64,000 bases of DNA from an endosymbiont of Bathymodiolus septemdierum str. Myojin knoll (GCF_001547755.1 NZ_AP013042.1:930001-994000); one strand, 5' to 3'; counted from the stretch's first letter, positions 20,291 to 29,652 are shown. The notes: a model not told the origin generated them from the sequence alone. Program-made: numbers and translations.

Positions 20291-20884
20291 CTATTTTACT
20301 TTGATTGCCTCAGCAATGGTATATTTTTGTCCTTGTTTTATTTTCTTATAATTACCAAAAACAGATTTAAAATTATCTTTGATGAAATTGCGTAAACCAT
20401 TAATAGTGACAAAAACAATTTTACCGCCTGGTTTGAGTGCGTCGTAAGCATCGTAAAGGATAATACTAAGTTGCTCTCTGCCAACTTTAGCAGGAACATT
20501 GGAAATTACCTGATCAAAATATTCGCTTTTGTTGACATTTGAAAAAGCATCAGATAAGTAGGCTTTGGCATTGTCTAAATGGTTGAGCTTTGCATTAGCA
20601 TTGGACAACTCAACAGCGACAAAATCTTTATCAACCATATGCACTTCACCTTTTGAACAAGATTTGGCAACTGCTAAACCAATGGGACCGTAACCACAGC
20701 CAAGGTCTAAACATTTGTCAGTTTCTTCGATTTTCAAATGTTTCATTAATAATATAGTACCATCATCAATTGCCCGCGGGGAAAACACACCCCAGCGGGT
20801 TTTTAATGTTAAATCACAACCTAACAAATGGGTTTGCAGCGTAAGATCTTGCTTGAGTTTAGGAATATCACTTCTAAAAAACAT
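20291..20884 (-). CDS. RsmC/MTS-type class I methyltransferase
   Basis: This 197-residue SAM-dependent methyltransferase has motif I LDLGCGYGPIGLAVA and an acidic second strand (HMVDKDFVAVELS). In the MTS family the catalytic motif is NPP[FY] or NPPIRAG; here the position reads SNVPAKVGREQL, so the second residue is Val instead of Pro. The C-terminal ITINGL-like VFVTINGLRNFIKDNF fits RsmC/YbxB relatives that methylate rRNA guanine. It is single-domain, like Gram-positive YbxB and unlike the two-domain E. coli RsmC. The target is unassigned. Confidence 0.75.
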   Translation of the reverse strand: MFFRSDIPKLKQDLTLQTHLLGCDLTLKTRWGVFSPRAIDDGTILLMKHLKIEETDKCLDLGCGYGPIGLAVAKSCSKGEVHMVDKDFVAVELSNANAKLNHLDNAKAYLSDAFSNVNKSEYFDQVISNVPAKVGREQLSIILYDAYDALKPGGKIVFVTINGLRNFIKDNFKSVFGNYKKIKQGQKYTIAEAIKVK

Positions 20885-20896
20885 AATAAAATACCT

Positions 20897-21859
20897 TTAA
20901 GATTGTTGGGCTTTCTTGGCTTTTTTCTTAGCTTTTGCCATAATAACCTGTGCAGCATTATCGCCAATATGCTCTTCACCGCGTGCTTTTGCTAATTCAA
21001 TTTGTTTTTGTCTTTCTTGGTAACGATTGATTTGTTTCTCAGAATGCGTGCCATGGCAACGAGGACAAGAAACGCCTTTTACATAATGTTCGTGTTGTTT
21101 ATCAATATCAGTAATTGGATAGCGACAGGCATGACATTGGTCGTATTGCCCCTGCTCTAAATTGTGCTTAACCGCAACACGCTCATCAAAAACAAAACAT
21201 TCGCCCTCCCATAGGCTGTCAGATTCTTCCACCTCTTCAAGATATTTCAATACGCCGCCGTGCAGATGATAAACTTCTTTAAACCCTTGTGATTTTAAAT
21301 AAGCTGTGGATTTTTCACAACGAATACCGCCAGTGCAAAACATAGCAACTTTTTTATGACGATATTGCTCTAAATTTTCTTTAGTATAACTTGGAAATTC
21401 TCTGAAAGTTTCGGTATTTGGGTTAATTGCACCTTTAAAGCTACCAATGCCGTATTCATAATCATTACGAGTATCAATCAATATTACATCGGGGTCGCTG
21501 ATCAAGGCGTTCCAATCTTTGGGTTTAACATAAGTACCAACAGATGACAATGGGTCAATATGCTCTACGCCCAAAGTCACGATTTCTTTTTTGAGTTTTA
21601 CCTTTAGGCGTTTAAACGGTAGGCTTTCACTTTGAGAAAACTTGATTTCTAAGTTGTTGAAACGACCGTCTTCTTCTAAAAATTGCACCAATTTATTAAT
21701 GGATTCTTGTGTGCCTGACACCGTACCATTTAAACCTTCTAAAGCCAAAAGAAGCGTGCCTTTAATATTTAAATCCACTAATAATTGTCTTAGCGGGGTG
21801 CGGAATTCTTCAAAATTATCAAGACGAACAAACTGATATAGGGCACAAACAGTAAACAT
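20897..21859 (-). CDS. trhO: tRNA uridine(34) hydroxylase (rhodanese-type)
   Basis: This 320-residue member of the YceA/TrhO family makes 5-hydroxyuridine at the tRNA wobble position using O2. It has an N-terminal acylphosphatase-like domain ([20 protein letters not shown]), a central rhodanese domain with active-site loop [13 protein letters not shown], and a C-terminal zinc-like cysteine cluster ([14 protein letters not shown]). The lysine-rich tail is short. It lies upstream of the methyltransferase and grxD genes. The second MITE copy begins 68 bases before its start. Confidence 0.93.
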   Translation of the reverse strand: MFTVCALYQFVRLDNFEEFRTPLRQLLVDLNIKGTLLLALEGLNGTVSGTQESINKLVQFLEEDGRFNNLEIKFSQSESLPFKRLKVKLKKEIVTLGVEHIDPLSSVGTYVKPKDWNALISDPDVILIDTRNDYEYGIGSFKGAINPNTETFREFPSYTKENLEQYRHKKVAMFCTGGIRCEKSTAYLKSQGFKEVYHLHGGVLKYLEEVEESDSLWEGECFVFDERVAVKHNLEQGQYDQCHACRYPITDIDKQHEHYVKGVSCPRCHGTHSEKQINRYQERQKQIELAKARGEEHIGDNAAQVIMAKAKKKAKKAQQS

Positions 21860-21927
21860 AGAAATCTATTATTCAATAAAATTGTTTATTTTACAATAAA
21901 CCATAAAAATAAAAGGTTATTTATTTA

Positions 21928-22090
21928 CCCTAATCCAAAGATAGAAAGTGTGAATATGGCGTTAAGCCTTGCTATCACAGTGCTTTGTAAAAAATCTTAG
22001 TGCCACCCAGTGGTTCCACGGCGATTTTTTAAAAGTGCTATGGTGGTAAGGATTGGCGTCAGATTTGCGTTTTCTATTTTTGGATTAGGG
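21928..22090. mobile_element. 163-bp palindromic MITE-like element, copy 2
   Basis: It has the same length and nearly the same sequence as 14537-14699, in inverted orientation. The termini are CCCTAATCCAAAGATAGAA on the left and its complement with one mismatch on the right. It fills most of the 308-base gap between the divergent trhO and dxs genes; the remaining 77 bases before dxs contain a TATAAT at 22130-22135 that may serve dxs. Confidence 0.8.
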
Positions 22091-22167
22091 ATTTAACCTC
22101 CTCACATATAAAACACACAGCTGTCAGCGTATAATAAGATACTTTAAAAAAATACCTTTTCAATTCT

Positions 22168-23979
22168 GTGCTTGACTCCATCCATTACCCTGCAGACATT
22201 AAACAACTTGATTTAAAGCAACTACAGTCTTTGGCGGATGAAATTCGTGAATTTTTGATTGAAAACATTCAAAAAACAGGTGGACATCTTGCACCAAATT
22301 TGGGTACGGTCGAAATGTCGATTGCAATGCATTATGTTTTTGACACACCCAAAGACAGCTTTGTTTTTGATGTTGGGCATCAGGCTTATACGCACAAAAT
22401 TCTGACGGGGCGTAAGGATAAGATGGATACGCTGCGCCAAAAAGATGGACTGTCAGGCTTTACCAAACGCGCGGAAAGTGAGCATGACGCCTTTGGCGCT
22501 GGACATTCTTCTACTTCTATCAGTGCAGCACTCGGTATTGCCATTGGCAACAAGATTAATAACAATAACCATAAATCAATTGCAGTAATTGGCGATGGTG
22601 CACTCACGGGTGGCATGTCATTTGAAGCGCTCAATCATGCGGGGGATAGCGATGCAGATTTGTTGATTATTCTGAATGATAACGATATGAGTATCTCTAA
22701 AAATGTCGGCGCAATGAGTAAGTACCTCACCAAACTCATCTCTGGCAAGATTTATTCAACCATGAAAAATAAATCGTTAGGTATTTTAGAAAAAATGCCA
22801 AACTTACGCGAATTTGCTAAACGCTCAGAAGAGCACTTGAAAGGCATGATTTTGCCAAGTACTTTGTTTGAAGAATTGGGACTGGATTATTATGGTCCGA
22901 TTGATGGGCATGATTTACCGACTTTGGTAAAAACATTACAAAATCTAAAAACACAAAATAAACCCAGATTGTTGCATATTATCACCAAAAAAGGCTATGG
23001 TTTAGACAGTGCAGAAAATGACCCTTGTAAGTTCCACGGCATTGCCCCTGTGACTGACAGTGTAAATAGTGCCATCCCCTTAGACAGTTATAGCAATGTC
23101 TTTGGACGCTGGCTGATAAATACTGCGGTCAACAATAAAAAATTAATTGCCATCACCCCAGCAATGTGCACTGGCTCTGGCATGAGTGAATTTGAACAAA
23201 AATTTCCCGAACAATATTTTGATGTGGGGATTGCTGAGCAGCATGCTATCACTTTTGCAGGGGGCTTAGCAACGCAAGGTTTGAAGCCTGTGGTGGCTAT
23301 TTATTCTACCTTTCTACAACGAGGCTACGACCAGTTAATTCATGATATCGCCCTGCAAAATCTAAATGTTATTTTTGCTATTGATCGTGCGGGCTTGGTA
23401 GGTGCAGATGGTGCGACACATGCAGGCAGTTTTGATTTGAGTTTTTTACGCTGCATTCCTAATCTGACAATTATGGTGCCGAGTGATGGCTTAGAAATGT
23501 ATCAAATGTTAAATACCGCCTTAACAATGACTGGCCCTGTTTGCGTCCGCTATCCGCGTGGCACGGCAAATATTGAGCGTTATGAAACGCAAGAGGTAAT
23601 TGAAATTGGCAGGGCAAAAGTTTTATTAAAAGGTAGGAAAACTGCTATTTTTGCTTATGGTAACTTTGTTGAAACCGCCTTAACAGCGGGCAAGGAACTT
23701 GGTGCAACCGTCATTGATATGCGTTTTGTCAAACCTTTGGATACTACGCTAATCAGTGAAATGGCAAATAGTCACCAACAATTAATCTCTATTGAAGATA
23801 ATGCAATTGCTGGTGGTGCTGGTGGTGCTATTGGAGAGTATCTACAGCAACAAAAAATCACCACGACGCTACAAATCTTAGGTTTGCCCGATGATTTCAC
23901 TGAACAAGGCTCGCAAATAGAGTTGTACCAGAAATACGGATTAACCGCTCAAGATATTATCAAGGCAGCCTCATCATGA
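22168..23979 (+). CDS. dxs: 1-deoxy-D-xylulose-5-phosphate synthase
   Basis: This 603-residue thiamine-diphosphate enzyme condenses pyruvate and glyceraldehyde 3-phosphate and opens the MEP isoprenoid pathway. Visible motifs: FDVGHQAYTHKILTGR, the TPP/Mg segment GDGALTGGM followed by LNDNDMSIS, the catalytic-Glu region DVGIAEQHAITFAGG and DRAGLVGADGATHAG. It starts with GTG. The pathway is also represented by ispG (24511) and ispB (43530). The DUF2062 gene overlaps its end by 4 bases. Confidence 0.95.
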   Translation: MLDSIHYPADIKQLDLKQLQSLADEIREFLIENIQKTGGHLAPNLGTVEMSIAMHYVFDTPKDSFVFDVGHQAYTHKILTGRKDKMDTLRQKDGLSGFTKRAESEHDAFGAGHSSTSISAALGIAIGNKINNNNHKSIAVIGDGALTGGMSFEALNHAGDSDADLLIILNDNDMSISKNVGAMSKYLTKLISGKIYSTMKNKSLGILEKMPNLREFAKRSEEHLKGMILPSTLFEELGLDYYGPIDGHDLPTLVKTLQNLKTQNKPRLLHIITKKGYGLDSAENDPCKFHGIAPVTDSVNSAIPLDSYSNVFGRWLINTAVNNKKLIAITPAMCTGSGMSEFEQKFPEQYFDVGIAEQHAITFAGGLATQGLKPVVAIYSTFLQRGYDQLIHDIALQNLNVIFAIDRAGLVGADGATHAGSFDLSFLRCIPNLTIMVPSDGLEMYQMLNTALTMTGPVCVRYPRGTANIERYETQEVIEIGRAKVLLKGRKTAIFAYGNFVETALTAGKELGATVIDMRFVKPLDTTLISEMANSHQQLISIEDNAIAGGAGGAIGEYLQQQKITTTLQILGLPDDFTEQGSQIELYQKYGLTAQDIIKAASS

Positions 23980-24470
23980 AAAAATTCTTTAGACGCTATA
24001 CGCCCAACCCAAGCGAACTAAAAAACCATAAAAATCTTGGCTGGCTAGGCAAACATTTACATAATGCAAGTTTGTGGAATTTCAATCGAAAATCCATCTC
24101 TAAAGCCTTTGCCGTAGGTTTATTTTGCGCCTTTGTACCCGTGCCCTTTCAAATGTTATTAGCAGCACCTGCTGCCGTTGTATTTAGTGCAAATTTACCG
24201 ATTTCTGTTGCCTTGGTTTGGATTACCAACCCACTAACTATGCCACCGATTTTTTATGGTTGTTATAAATTAGGTGCATGGATTTTAAGTGTTGGTATTG
24301 AGCAAGACTTTATCATGTCACTTGATTATGTGTGGCAGGTATTTGATATCATTTGGCAACCTTTCTTATTGGGTTGTTTAATTATTTCTGTGATGAGTTC
24401 AGCACTGGGTTATTTCGGTATTCAGATTATCTATCGATACAAGGCTTACAAAAGAGTTAACCAATTCTAA
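23976..24470 (+). CDS. DUF2062 family membrane protein
   Basis: This 164-residue protein has a basic N-terminus (FFRRYTPNP) and hydrophobic helices at about 45-65, 70-95 and 127-150. The AVGLFCAFVPVPFQMLLAAPAAV and WITNPLTMPPIFY segments are characteristic of DUF2062. The function is unknown. The ATG overlaps the dxs stop (ATGA), so it is coupled to dxs. A REP palindrome follows its TAA directly. Confidence 0.85.
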   Translation: MKKFFRRYTPNPSELKNHKNLGWLGKHLHNASLWNFNRKSISKAFAVGLFCAFVPVPFQMLLAAPAAVVFSANLPISVALVWITNPLTMPPIFYGCYKLGAWILSVGIEQDFIMSLDYVWQVFDIIWQPFLLGCLIISVMSSALGYFGIQIIYRYKAYKRVNQF

Positions 24471-24508
24471 AATTCTAAGCCCGGCTTACCTAAGCCGGGC
24501 TTAGAATT
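24471..24508. repeat. REP palindrome, copy 2
   Basis: AATTCTAAGCCCGGCTTA and its complement are separated by CC. The symmetry continues outward: GTTAACCAATTC at the end of the DUF2062 gene is complementary to GAATTGGTTAAC at 24503-24514, which reaches into the ispG stop. It lies between convergent genes and may also work as a bidirectional terminator. Confidence 0.85.
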
Positions 24509-24510
24509 GG

Positions 24511-25584
24511 TTAACTTTTGAGTTGGGATCGGATTTGTGCTTCAAGGGTATCAACCAAACTTTCATTACTGACTTTGGAATGCGTTAACCCATTAATATA
24601 CATCAAATTAGGTTCTCCGCCGGTTAAGCCAACCGATACTGCCTTAGCTTCACCGGGTCCATTTACCACACAGCCAATCACTGCAGCGTCAATTGGTTCG
24701 GTAATATCTTCTAAGCGGGCTTCTAATTCATTAACCACTTTAATCACATCAAATTTTTGACGAGAACATGAGGGGCAGGCGATTAAATTAACGCCTTTTT
24801 GTCGCAATCCAAGAGACTTAAGAATGTCAAAACCAACTTTAATTTCATCCACAGGATCGGATGCCAAAGAGACGCGAATGGTATCGCCAATACCTTCTGC
24901 AAGTAACAAGCCTAGACCTACTGAAGATTTTACCGAGCCCGCTCTGAGTGACCCTGCTTCAGTAATACCAAGATGTAAAGGGTTGTCAATTTGTGAGGCT
25001 AATTGCTTATAAGCAAAAACAGTCATAAAAACTTCAGAAGCCTTAAGTGATATTTTGTAATTATCAAAATTCAACTTGTCTAAAATATCAATATGCCTAA
25101 AAGCAGATTCCACCATCGCTTCAGGCGTGGGTTCTGTGTATTTCTTTTGTAAATCTTTTTCCAATGAGCCTGCGTTAACACCGATACGAATAGGAATATT
25201 ATGATCTAAAGCGGACGCTATCACTTCTTTTACTCTATCCTTGCGTCCGATATTACCTGGGTTAATACGCAAACAATCGGCGCCATATTCTGCTACTTTT
25301 AGGGCAATTTTATAATCAAAATGAATGTCAGCAATTAATGGAATACTGGTTTTTTTCTTAATAATTTTAAAAGCTTCTGCTGTTTCCATCGTTGGTACAG
25401 AAACACGCACCAAATCTCCTCCTGCCTTTTGAATAGACTCAATTTGTGCAACCGTCGCCTTTATATCATTGGTATTAGTATTAGTCATGCTTTGCACGAC
25501 AATCGGTGCATTGCCACCAATCGCAACATCGCCAACAAAAATTTGTCTAGATTTTCTTCGGGTAATGATATGGGTTGATTTCAT
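24511..25584 (-). CDS. ispG: 4-hydroxy-3-methylbut-2-enyl-diphosphate synthase
   Basis: This 357-residue iron-sulfur enzyme of the MEP pathway converts MEcPP to HMBPP. The N-terminal TIM barrel begins [28 protein letters not shown]-like; the C-terminal cluster ligands are in ACPSCSRQ and [10 protein letters not shown]. The length fits the short bacterial form. The gene lies downstream of rlmN and a small membrane-protein gene, the same order as the rlmN-rodZ-ispG region of other gammaproteobacteria. Confidence 0.96.
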   Translation of the reverse strand: MKSTHIITRRKSRQIFVGDVAIGGNAPIVVQSMTNTNTNDIKATVAQIESIQKAGGDLVRVSVPTMETAEAFKIIKKKTSIPLIADIHFDYKIALKVAEYGADCLRINPGNIGRKDRVKEVIASALDHNIPIRIGVNAGSLEKDLQKKYTEPTPEAMVESAFRHIDILDKLNFDNYKISLKASEVFMTVFAYKQLASQIDNPLHLGITEAGSLRAGSVKSSVGLGLLLAEGIGDTIRVSLASDPVDEIKVGFDILKSLGLRQKGVNLIACPSCSRQKFDVIKVVNELEARLEDITEPIDAAVIGCVVNGPGEAKAVSVGLTGGEPNLMYINGLTHSKVSNESLVDTLEAQIRSQLKS

Positions 25585-25593
25585 AGTTTTTTA

Positions 25594-25884
25594 TTAACGC
25601 TCTTGGTTTATTTCATCTAAGTTTTCTAAAATTTCAGGCTGTTTAGGCTTGGCTTGAATATCGCCAATTTCGTCGTTGATAGGCGTGATAACTACCTGGG
25701 TTTTTTTAACTTCTGCTTCTTTAATCACAATCAAATTGGTTTGTGAGGCTTTTGGTGTTTGACTATCGTCAAAAGAAAAGTAAAACGCAAGCAGAGTAAG
25801 CATAAATATTACAACACCCAGCTTAATTTTACTTTTGTTATTTTTTCTTCCCCGCTTAGGGTAATAGTCAATACCTTCTATCAT
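25594..25884 (-). CDS. Small single-pass membrane protein between rlmN and ispG
   Basis: This 96-residue protein has a lysine/arginine-rich cytoplasmic start (YYPKRGRKNNKSKIK), one membrane helix (about residues 23-38) and a charged periplasmic tail. I do not recognise a domain. Its ATG overlaps the rlmN stop by 4 bases and ispG follows within 10 bases, so it is part of the operon. This slot commonly holds rodZ or a pilF-like gene. Here there is no helix-turn-helix domain, so it is at most a reduced analogue. Confidence 0.75.
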   Translation of the reverse strand: MIEGIDYYPKRGRKNNKSKIKLGVVIFMLTLLAFYFSFDDSQTPKASQTNLIVIKEAEVKKTQVVITPINDEIGDIQAKPKQPEILENLDEINQER

Positions 25885-26957
25885 AATATTTTTTTAGTGC
25901 GTTTGGTTTTATCAACCACTTGTCCTGCCAATTGTCCGCAAGCCGCATTCACATCTTCACCCCTCGTACGCCGAGTGGTGGTGCGAATGCCACCAGCAAA
26001 CAACACATCTTGGAAATTCTTAATTGTAACCTCTTTTGAGGTTTTATATTGAGTTTCTGGAAAGGGGTTAAAAGGAATTAAGTTCACTTTTGCTGACATT
26101 CCCTTTAATACTGTTACTAATTTTTTTGCCTGTGCAACACTATCATTTACCCCATCCAACATCACATATTCAAACAAAATATGTCGTTCTTGAGTGCCTG
26201 CATTAAGATAAACCTTACAAGCCTCCAATAAATCTTTAATAGGGTATTTTTGGTTAATTGGCACCAATTCATCACGCAATGAATCGTCTGCCGCATGCAA
26301 AGAAACTGCCAAACTCACTGGCACTCTATCTGCCATTCGTAATAAGGCTGGCACCACACCCGAAGTTGAAACAGTGACTTTACGCCTTGAAAGTCCAAAT
26401 GCCAAGCCATCTAACAACAAATCACAGGCAGGATATACTGCTTTTTCATTCAACAAAGGTTCGCCCATTCCCATAAACACCACATTGGAGATTCTTTTAC
26501 TCTTGTCTTTTAAATAATGATTCGCCAGCATTACCTGTCCGATAATTTCTGCCACGCTGAGGTTACGATTAAAGCCTTGCATACCTGTTGAGCAAAAAGT
26601 ACAATCCAATGAACAACCTACTTGCGAAGAGATGCACAATGTTCCTCTATCGTCTGAAGGAATATACACAGTTTCAATAAAATTATCCCTGCCCGTGTCA
26701 ATCACCCACTTAATTACCCCATCAAGTGCATGATCTTGCTTGGCTACCTTGGGCAATTCAATACAAGCCATCTCGCTCAATTGCTGTCTGAGATTTTTAC
26801 TGAAATTAAGCATCTTGTCAAAATCAAGCTCATGGTATTTATAAATCCATTGCATCAATTGTTTGACGCGATAGGGTTTTTCACCTAACGATTCAAACAG
26901 TTTAGTGAGCGATTCTTGATTTAACCCTAGTAGATTTAGCTTATCTTTTTTTGACAT
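25881..26957 (-). CDS. rlmN: 23S rRNA A2503 / tRNA A37 C2-methyltransferase (radical SAM)
   Basis: This 358-residue radical SAM enzyme has the cluster motif CTFCSTG preceded by Cys (SLDCTFCSTGMQGFNR), MGMGEPLLN, SLHA and a C-terminal AACGQLAG cysteine that forms the methyl-transfer intermediate. The N-terminal domain QLMQWIYKYHELDFDKMLNF is typical. It methylates 23S rRNA A2503 and some tRNAs. It begins the rlmN-small protein-ispG operon. The HU gene upstream has its own terminator in between. Confidence 0.95.
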   Translation of the reverse strand: MSKKDKLNLLGLNQESLTKLFESLGEKPYRVKQLMQWIYKYHELDFDKMLNFSKNLRQQLSEMACIELPKVAKQDHALDGVIKWVIDTGRDNFIETVYIPSDDRGTLCISSQVGCSLDCTFCSTGMQGFNRNLSVAEIIGQVMLANHYLKDKSKRISNVVFMGMGEPLLNEKAVYPACDLLLDGLAFGLSRRKVTVSTSGVVPALLRMADRVPVSLAVSLHAADDSLRDELVPINQKYPIKDLLEACKVYLNAGTQERHILFEYVMLDGVNDSVAQAKKLVTVLKGMSAKVNLIPFNPFPETQYKTSKEVTIKNFQDVLFAGGIRTTTRRTRGEDVNAACGQLAGQVVDKTKRTKKIL

Positions 26958-26961
26958 ACCG

Positions 26962-26990
26962 AAAAAAAAGCACCCAAAGGGGTGCTTTTT
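26962..26990 (-). terminator. Intrinsic terminator of the HU gene
   Basis: GCACCC, loop AAAG, GGGTGC with an A run on one side and a T run on the other lies between the HU stop and the rlmN start. Read on the minus strand it is a standard intrinsic terminator. Confidence 0.8.
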
Positions 26991-27008
26991 CCATAAAACG
27001 GTTAAATA

Positions 27009-27284
27009 TTAACCGTTTACAGCGTCTTTAAGTGCTTTTCCAGCTTTAAATGCAGCCACTTTAGATGCTTTAATTTGAATTGCAGCACCAGTCTGTGGAT
27101 TGCGACCTGTGCGTGCTGCACGGTCTCTAACTACGAAAGAGCCAAAGCCAGTCAACTGTACGCCGTCGCCTTTAGCCATAGCACTAGTGATAGCACCTGT
27201 AGTAGCGTTCAACGCACGACCTGCGTCCGCTTTAGAAAGATTTGCTGCTGATGCGATTGCATCAATTAATTCTGATTTATTCAT
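27009..27284 (-). CDS. hupB: HU-family DNA-binding protein
   Basis: This 91-residue nucleoid protein begins [21 protein letters not shown] and carries the DNA-binding arm [21 protein letters not shown] with the Arg-Asn-Pro tip motif, ending [17 protein letters not shown]. It bends DNA and compacts the chromosome. It is of HU rather than IHF type. A consensus promoter and a strong GAGGAG ribosome-binding site suggest high expression. In E. coli hupB lies near lon, which is not the case here. Confidence 0.93.
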   Translation of the reverse strand: MNKSELIDAIASAANLSKADAGRALNATTGAITSAMAKGDGVQLTGFGSFVVRDRAARTGRNPQTGAAIQIKASKVAAFKAGKALKDAVNG

Positions 27285-27388
27285 TTTTCATTCTCCTCGA
27301 AAGATTTTATTTAAAAAGTACTAAAAGCTCACTGATGGAAGATGAAAATAAAAAATTATTACTCACATCTCTTCATTTAGTGCCGTCA

Positions 27389-27416
27389 ATTATAAACAAA
27401 AACGCACCCCTGTCAA
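27389..27416 (-). promoter_or_regulatory. Consensus sigma-70 promoter of the HU gene
   Basis: On the minus strand TTGACA (27411-27416), 16 bases, TATAAT (27389-27394): both hexamers are perfect. The transcript leader is about 100 bases. The promoter lies just beyond the smpB stop. Confidence 0.8.
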
Positions 27417-27435
27417 CGCTTTTTTTTTAAATTTA

Positions 27436-27915
27436 TCACTTAAGACTTTCTTTTAAAAGTCTTTGCTTATCTCTTTGCCAGTCTTTTTCTTTGATGTCTT
27501 GTCGTTTATCGTGGGATTTTTTTCCTTTGGCTACGCCGATTTCTAGTTTTACCTTGCCTCGGACCCAATAAAGCTTAAGTGGAACGACGGTTGCACCCTT
27601 TTGATCAATCTTATCTTTTATTCTGTTAATTTCTATACGATTTAACAATAACTTACGCGTTCTAGTAGGATCTGCATTAACATGGGTGGATGCTGTGTTT
27701 AAGGGCGAGATGTGACTACCAAATAAAAACAGTTCATTATTTTTTAAAATCACATAACTTTCTTTAATTTGCACCTTGTTATCTCGTAGGCTTTTCACTT
27801 CCCAACCCTGTAAAGAAACGCCAGCTTCCAGACTTTGTTCTATAAAATAGTCGTGTCGTGCCTTTTTATTGACGACAATCGTATTTGAACTTGTTTTTTT
27901 CTTTTTCTTTGCCAT
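27436..27915 (-). CDS. smpB: SsrA-binding protein
   Basis: This 159-residue partner of tmRNA in trans-translation ribosome rescue has the OB-fold core ([28 protein letters not shown] and [19 protein letters not shown]), [23 protein letters not shown], and a basic C-terminal tail that enters the decoding centre. Its ATG is separated from the divergent ratA ATG by a single base. The tmRNA gene itself is not seen in the window. Confidence 0.95.
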   Translation of the reverse strand: MAKKKKKTSSNTIVVNKKARHDYFIEQSLEAGVSLQGWEVKSLRDNKVQIKESYVILKNNELFLFGSHISPLNTASTHVNADPTRTRKLLLNRIEINRIKDKIDQKGATVVPLKLYWVRGKVKLEIGVAKGKKSHDKRQDIKEKDWQRDKQRLLKESLK

Positions 27916-27916
27916 T

Positions 27917-28348
27917 ATGCATCACATCTCTAAAAGTGCTATCGTTTCTTATTCATGCAGTCAAATGTATCAATTGGTCAATCAAATTAATGATTACCCA
28001 CAATTTCTCAATTGGTGCTCCTCTGCGAGTATTTTAAATCAAACTGAGTACGAAATCATCGCTTCGGTAACGATTAATAAAAGTGCTTTTAATCAGTCAT
28101 TTACCACGGTAAACACTTTAACCCCTGATACGCGTATCGATATGCAACTTAAAGATGGTCCATTTAAGCAATTACAAGGTACTTGGATTTTCACGCCGTT
28201 GAACCAGTCGGCTTGTAAAGTCAGCCTTGAATTAGAATTTAGTTTTGCTTCGCGTTTGATAGATATTGCCATTGCTCCGATTTTTACTGCAATTTCTAAT
28301 GCACAACTTGACGCATTTGTCGCTAGAGCCAAACAAGTCTATGGCTAA
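27917..28348 (+). CDS. ratA: RatA family START-domain protein
   Basis: The protein has about 143 residues with the START/Coq10-like fold: [34 protein letters not shown] at the start and a final amphipathic helix. RatA of E. coli was reported to inhibit 70S ribosome assembly; related proteins bind ubiquinone. A longer reading from 27869 lies inside smpB and lacks family similarity, so the ATG at 27917 is used. It is divergent from smpB, as in many gammaproteobacteria. Confidence 0.88.
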   Translation: MHHISKSAIVSYSCSQMYQLVNQINDYPQFLNWCSSASILNQTEYEIIASVTINKSAFNQSFTTVNTLTPDTRIDMQLKDGPFKQLQGTWIFTPLNQSACKVSLELEFSFASRLIDIAIAPIFTAISNAQLDAFVARAKQVYG

Positions 28349-28880
28349 TTCCAATTCCATTCTCTTATTTAATAAACCATTTGGCATTCTGTGTCAATTC
28401 AGTGGCAATATGAAAAACCTTTCTCACTATATTAATGAAAAAGATTTTTACCCTGCGGGTCGCCTTGATAAAGATTCGGAGGGCTTGTTACTACTGACCA
28501 ATAACGGAAAATTGCAACATCAAATCTCACATCCAAAATTTGACAAAGAAAAAACCTACCTTGTACAGGTAGAGGGCAAGGTAACTGAAGAAGCCATTTG
28601 GCAATTACGCAAAGGTGTGAGACTTAAAGATGGATTAACCAAACCTGCCAAAGTAAAAATCACTGAACACCCTGATTGGTTATGGCGTAGAGTGCCACCA
28701 ATTCGGATGCGAAAAAATATTCCAACTTCGTGGATTGAACTCAAAATTACCGAAGGTAAAAATCGTCAAGTAAGGCGAATGACGGCGGCGGTTGGCTTTC
28801 CGACGCTGAGATTGATTCGCACACGAATAGGTGATTGGAAATTAGGCGACATCGCATTAGGAAAATATGAACGCTTTTGA
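28341..28880 (+). CDS. rluE: 23S rRNA pseudouridine synthase, RluE type
   Basis: The protein has about 179 residues, without an S4 domain. The catalytic motif is GRLDKDSEGLLLLT, followed by KTYLVQVEG and ITEGKNRQVRRMTAAVGFPTLRLIR, all as in the RsuA/RluB/RluE branch. RluE modifies U2457 of 23S rRNA in E. coli. The ATG at 28341 ([13 protein letters not shown]) overlaps the ratA stop by 8 bases; a longer frame from 28266 is only a shadow of ratA. The next gene overlaps its end by 14 bases. Confidence 0.88.
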   Translation: MANSNSILLFNKPFGILCQFSGNMKNLSHYINEKDFYPAGRLDKDSEGLLLLTNNGKLQHQISHPKFDKEKTYLVQVEGKVTEEAIWQLRKGVRLKDGLTKPAKVKITEHPDWLWRRVPPIRMRKNIPTSWIELKITEGKNRQVRRMTAAVGFPTLRLIRTRIGDWKLGDIALGKYERF

Positions 28881-29652
28881 ACTTGCCCACCGTGCTTTAA
28901 TGAATGAAGTTATTAATGATAAAATTAATCTTACTCAACATTTGCACATCCTTAACGCCAATCAAAAATTATCATTTGATAATTTTCCAATTGAGCCAAT
29001 ACCTAGCCCTGGCAGACCTAAAAAACCAAAATTAGTTAGGTTTCAATCGGTGCCAAAACGAGGAAAATCAGATATTGGGCTTATCAATACCATTCACGCA
29101 ATTTGTCACATTGAATTTAATGCGATTAATTTGGCTTTGGATGCGGTCTATCGCTTTCAAGGTATGCCCAAGAAATTTTATCAAGATTGGATTCAAGTGG
29201 CTTTTGAAGAATCCCAACATTTTAAATTATTGAGCGACTACTTAATAGAGTTGGACTATCAATACGGTGACTTTGATGGGCATAATGGCTTGTGGAAAAT
29301 GACTAAAGATACCGATTACGATGTATTGGCACGAATGGCGTTAGTACCGAGAGTATTAGAAGCAAGAGGTTTAGATGCTACACCAAAAATTAAAGCCCGT
29401 TTTAAAAAATCAGCGTTTAGCAAAATGTCAGATATTTTAGACATCATCTTTAAGGACGAAATTGAACATGTAAAAATTGGCAATCACTGGTTCCATTATG
29501 TATGCCAACAAAGAAAAATCAATCCTTTAGAAACCTTTGATCAGTTGGTTAAAAAACACATTGGCTCCGAACTGCGCGGACCATTTAACATTAAAGCCAG
29601 AAAACTGGCAAATTTTTCCCAACAAGAATTAAACTATTTACAACAATTATAA
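28867..29652 (+). CDS. DUF455 family ferritin-like protein
   Basis: This 261-residue helical protein has the DUF455 signatures HAICHIEFNAINLALDAVYRF, FEESQHFKLL and FKDEIEHVKIGNHWF, in which the Glu and His residues form a ferritin-like di-iron site. The role is not established. Family members sit beside varied genes; here it is translationally coupled to rluE (14-base overlap). A REP palindrome follows 30 bases after its stop. Confidence 0.85.
   Translation: MNAFELAHRALMNEVINDKINLTQHLHILNANQKLSFDNFPIEPIPSPGRPKKPKLVRFQSVPKRGKSDIGLINTIHAICHIEFNAINLALDAVYRFQGMPKKFYQDWIQVAFEESQHFKLLSDYLIELDYQYGDFDGHNGLWKMTKDTDYDVLARMALVPRVLEARGLDATPKIKARFKKSAFSKMSDILDIIFKDEIEHVKIGNHWFHYVCQQRKINPLETFDQLVKKHIGSELRGPFNIKARKLANFSQQELNYLQQL

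Noticed and set aside
27869-27916. A longer N-terminus for ratA
   Set aside because: The extra residues come from the antisense of the lysine-rich start of smpB and have no match to the START fold.
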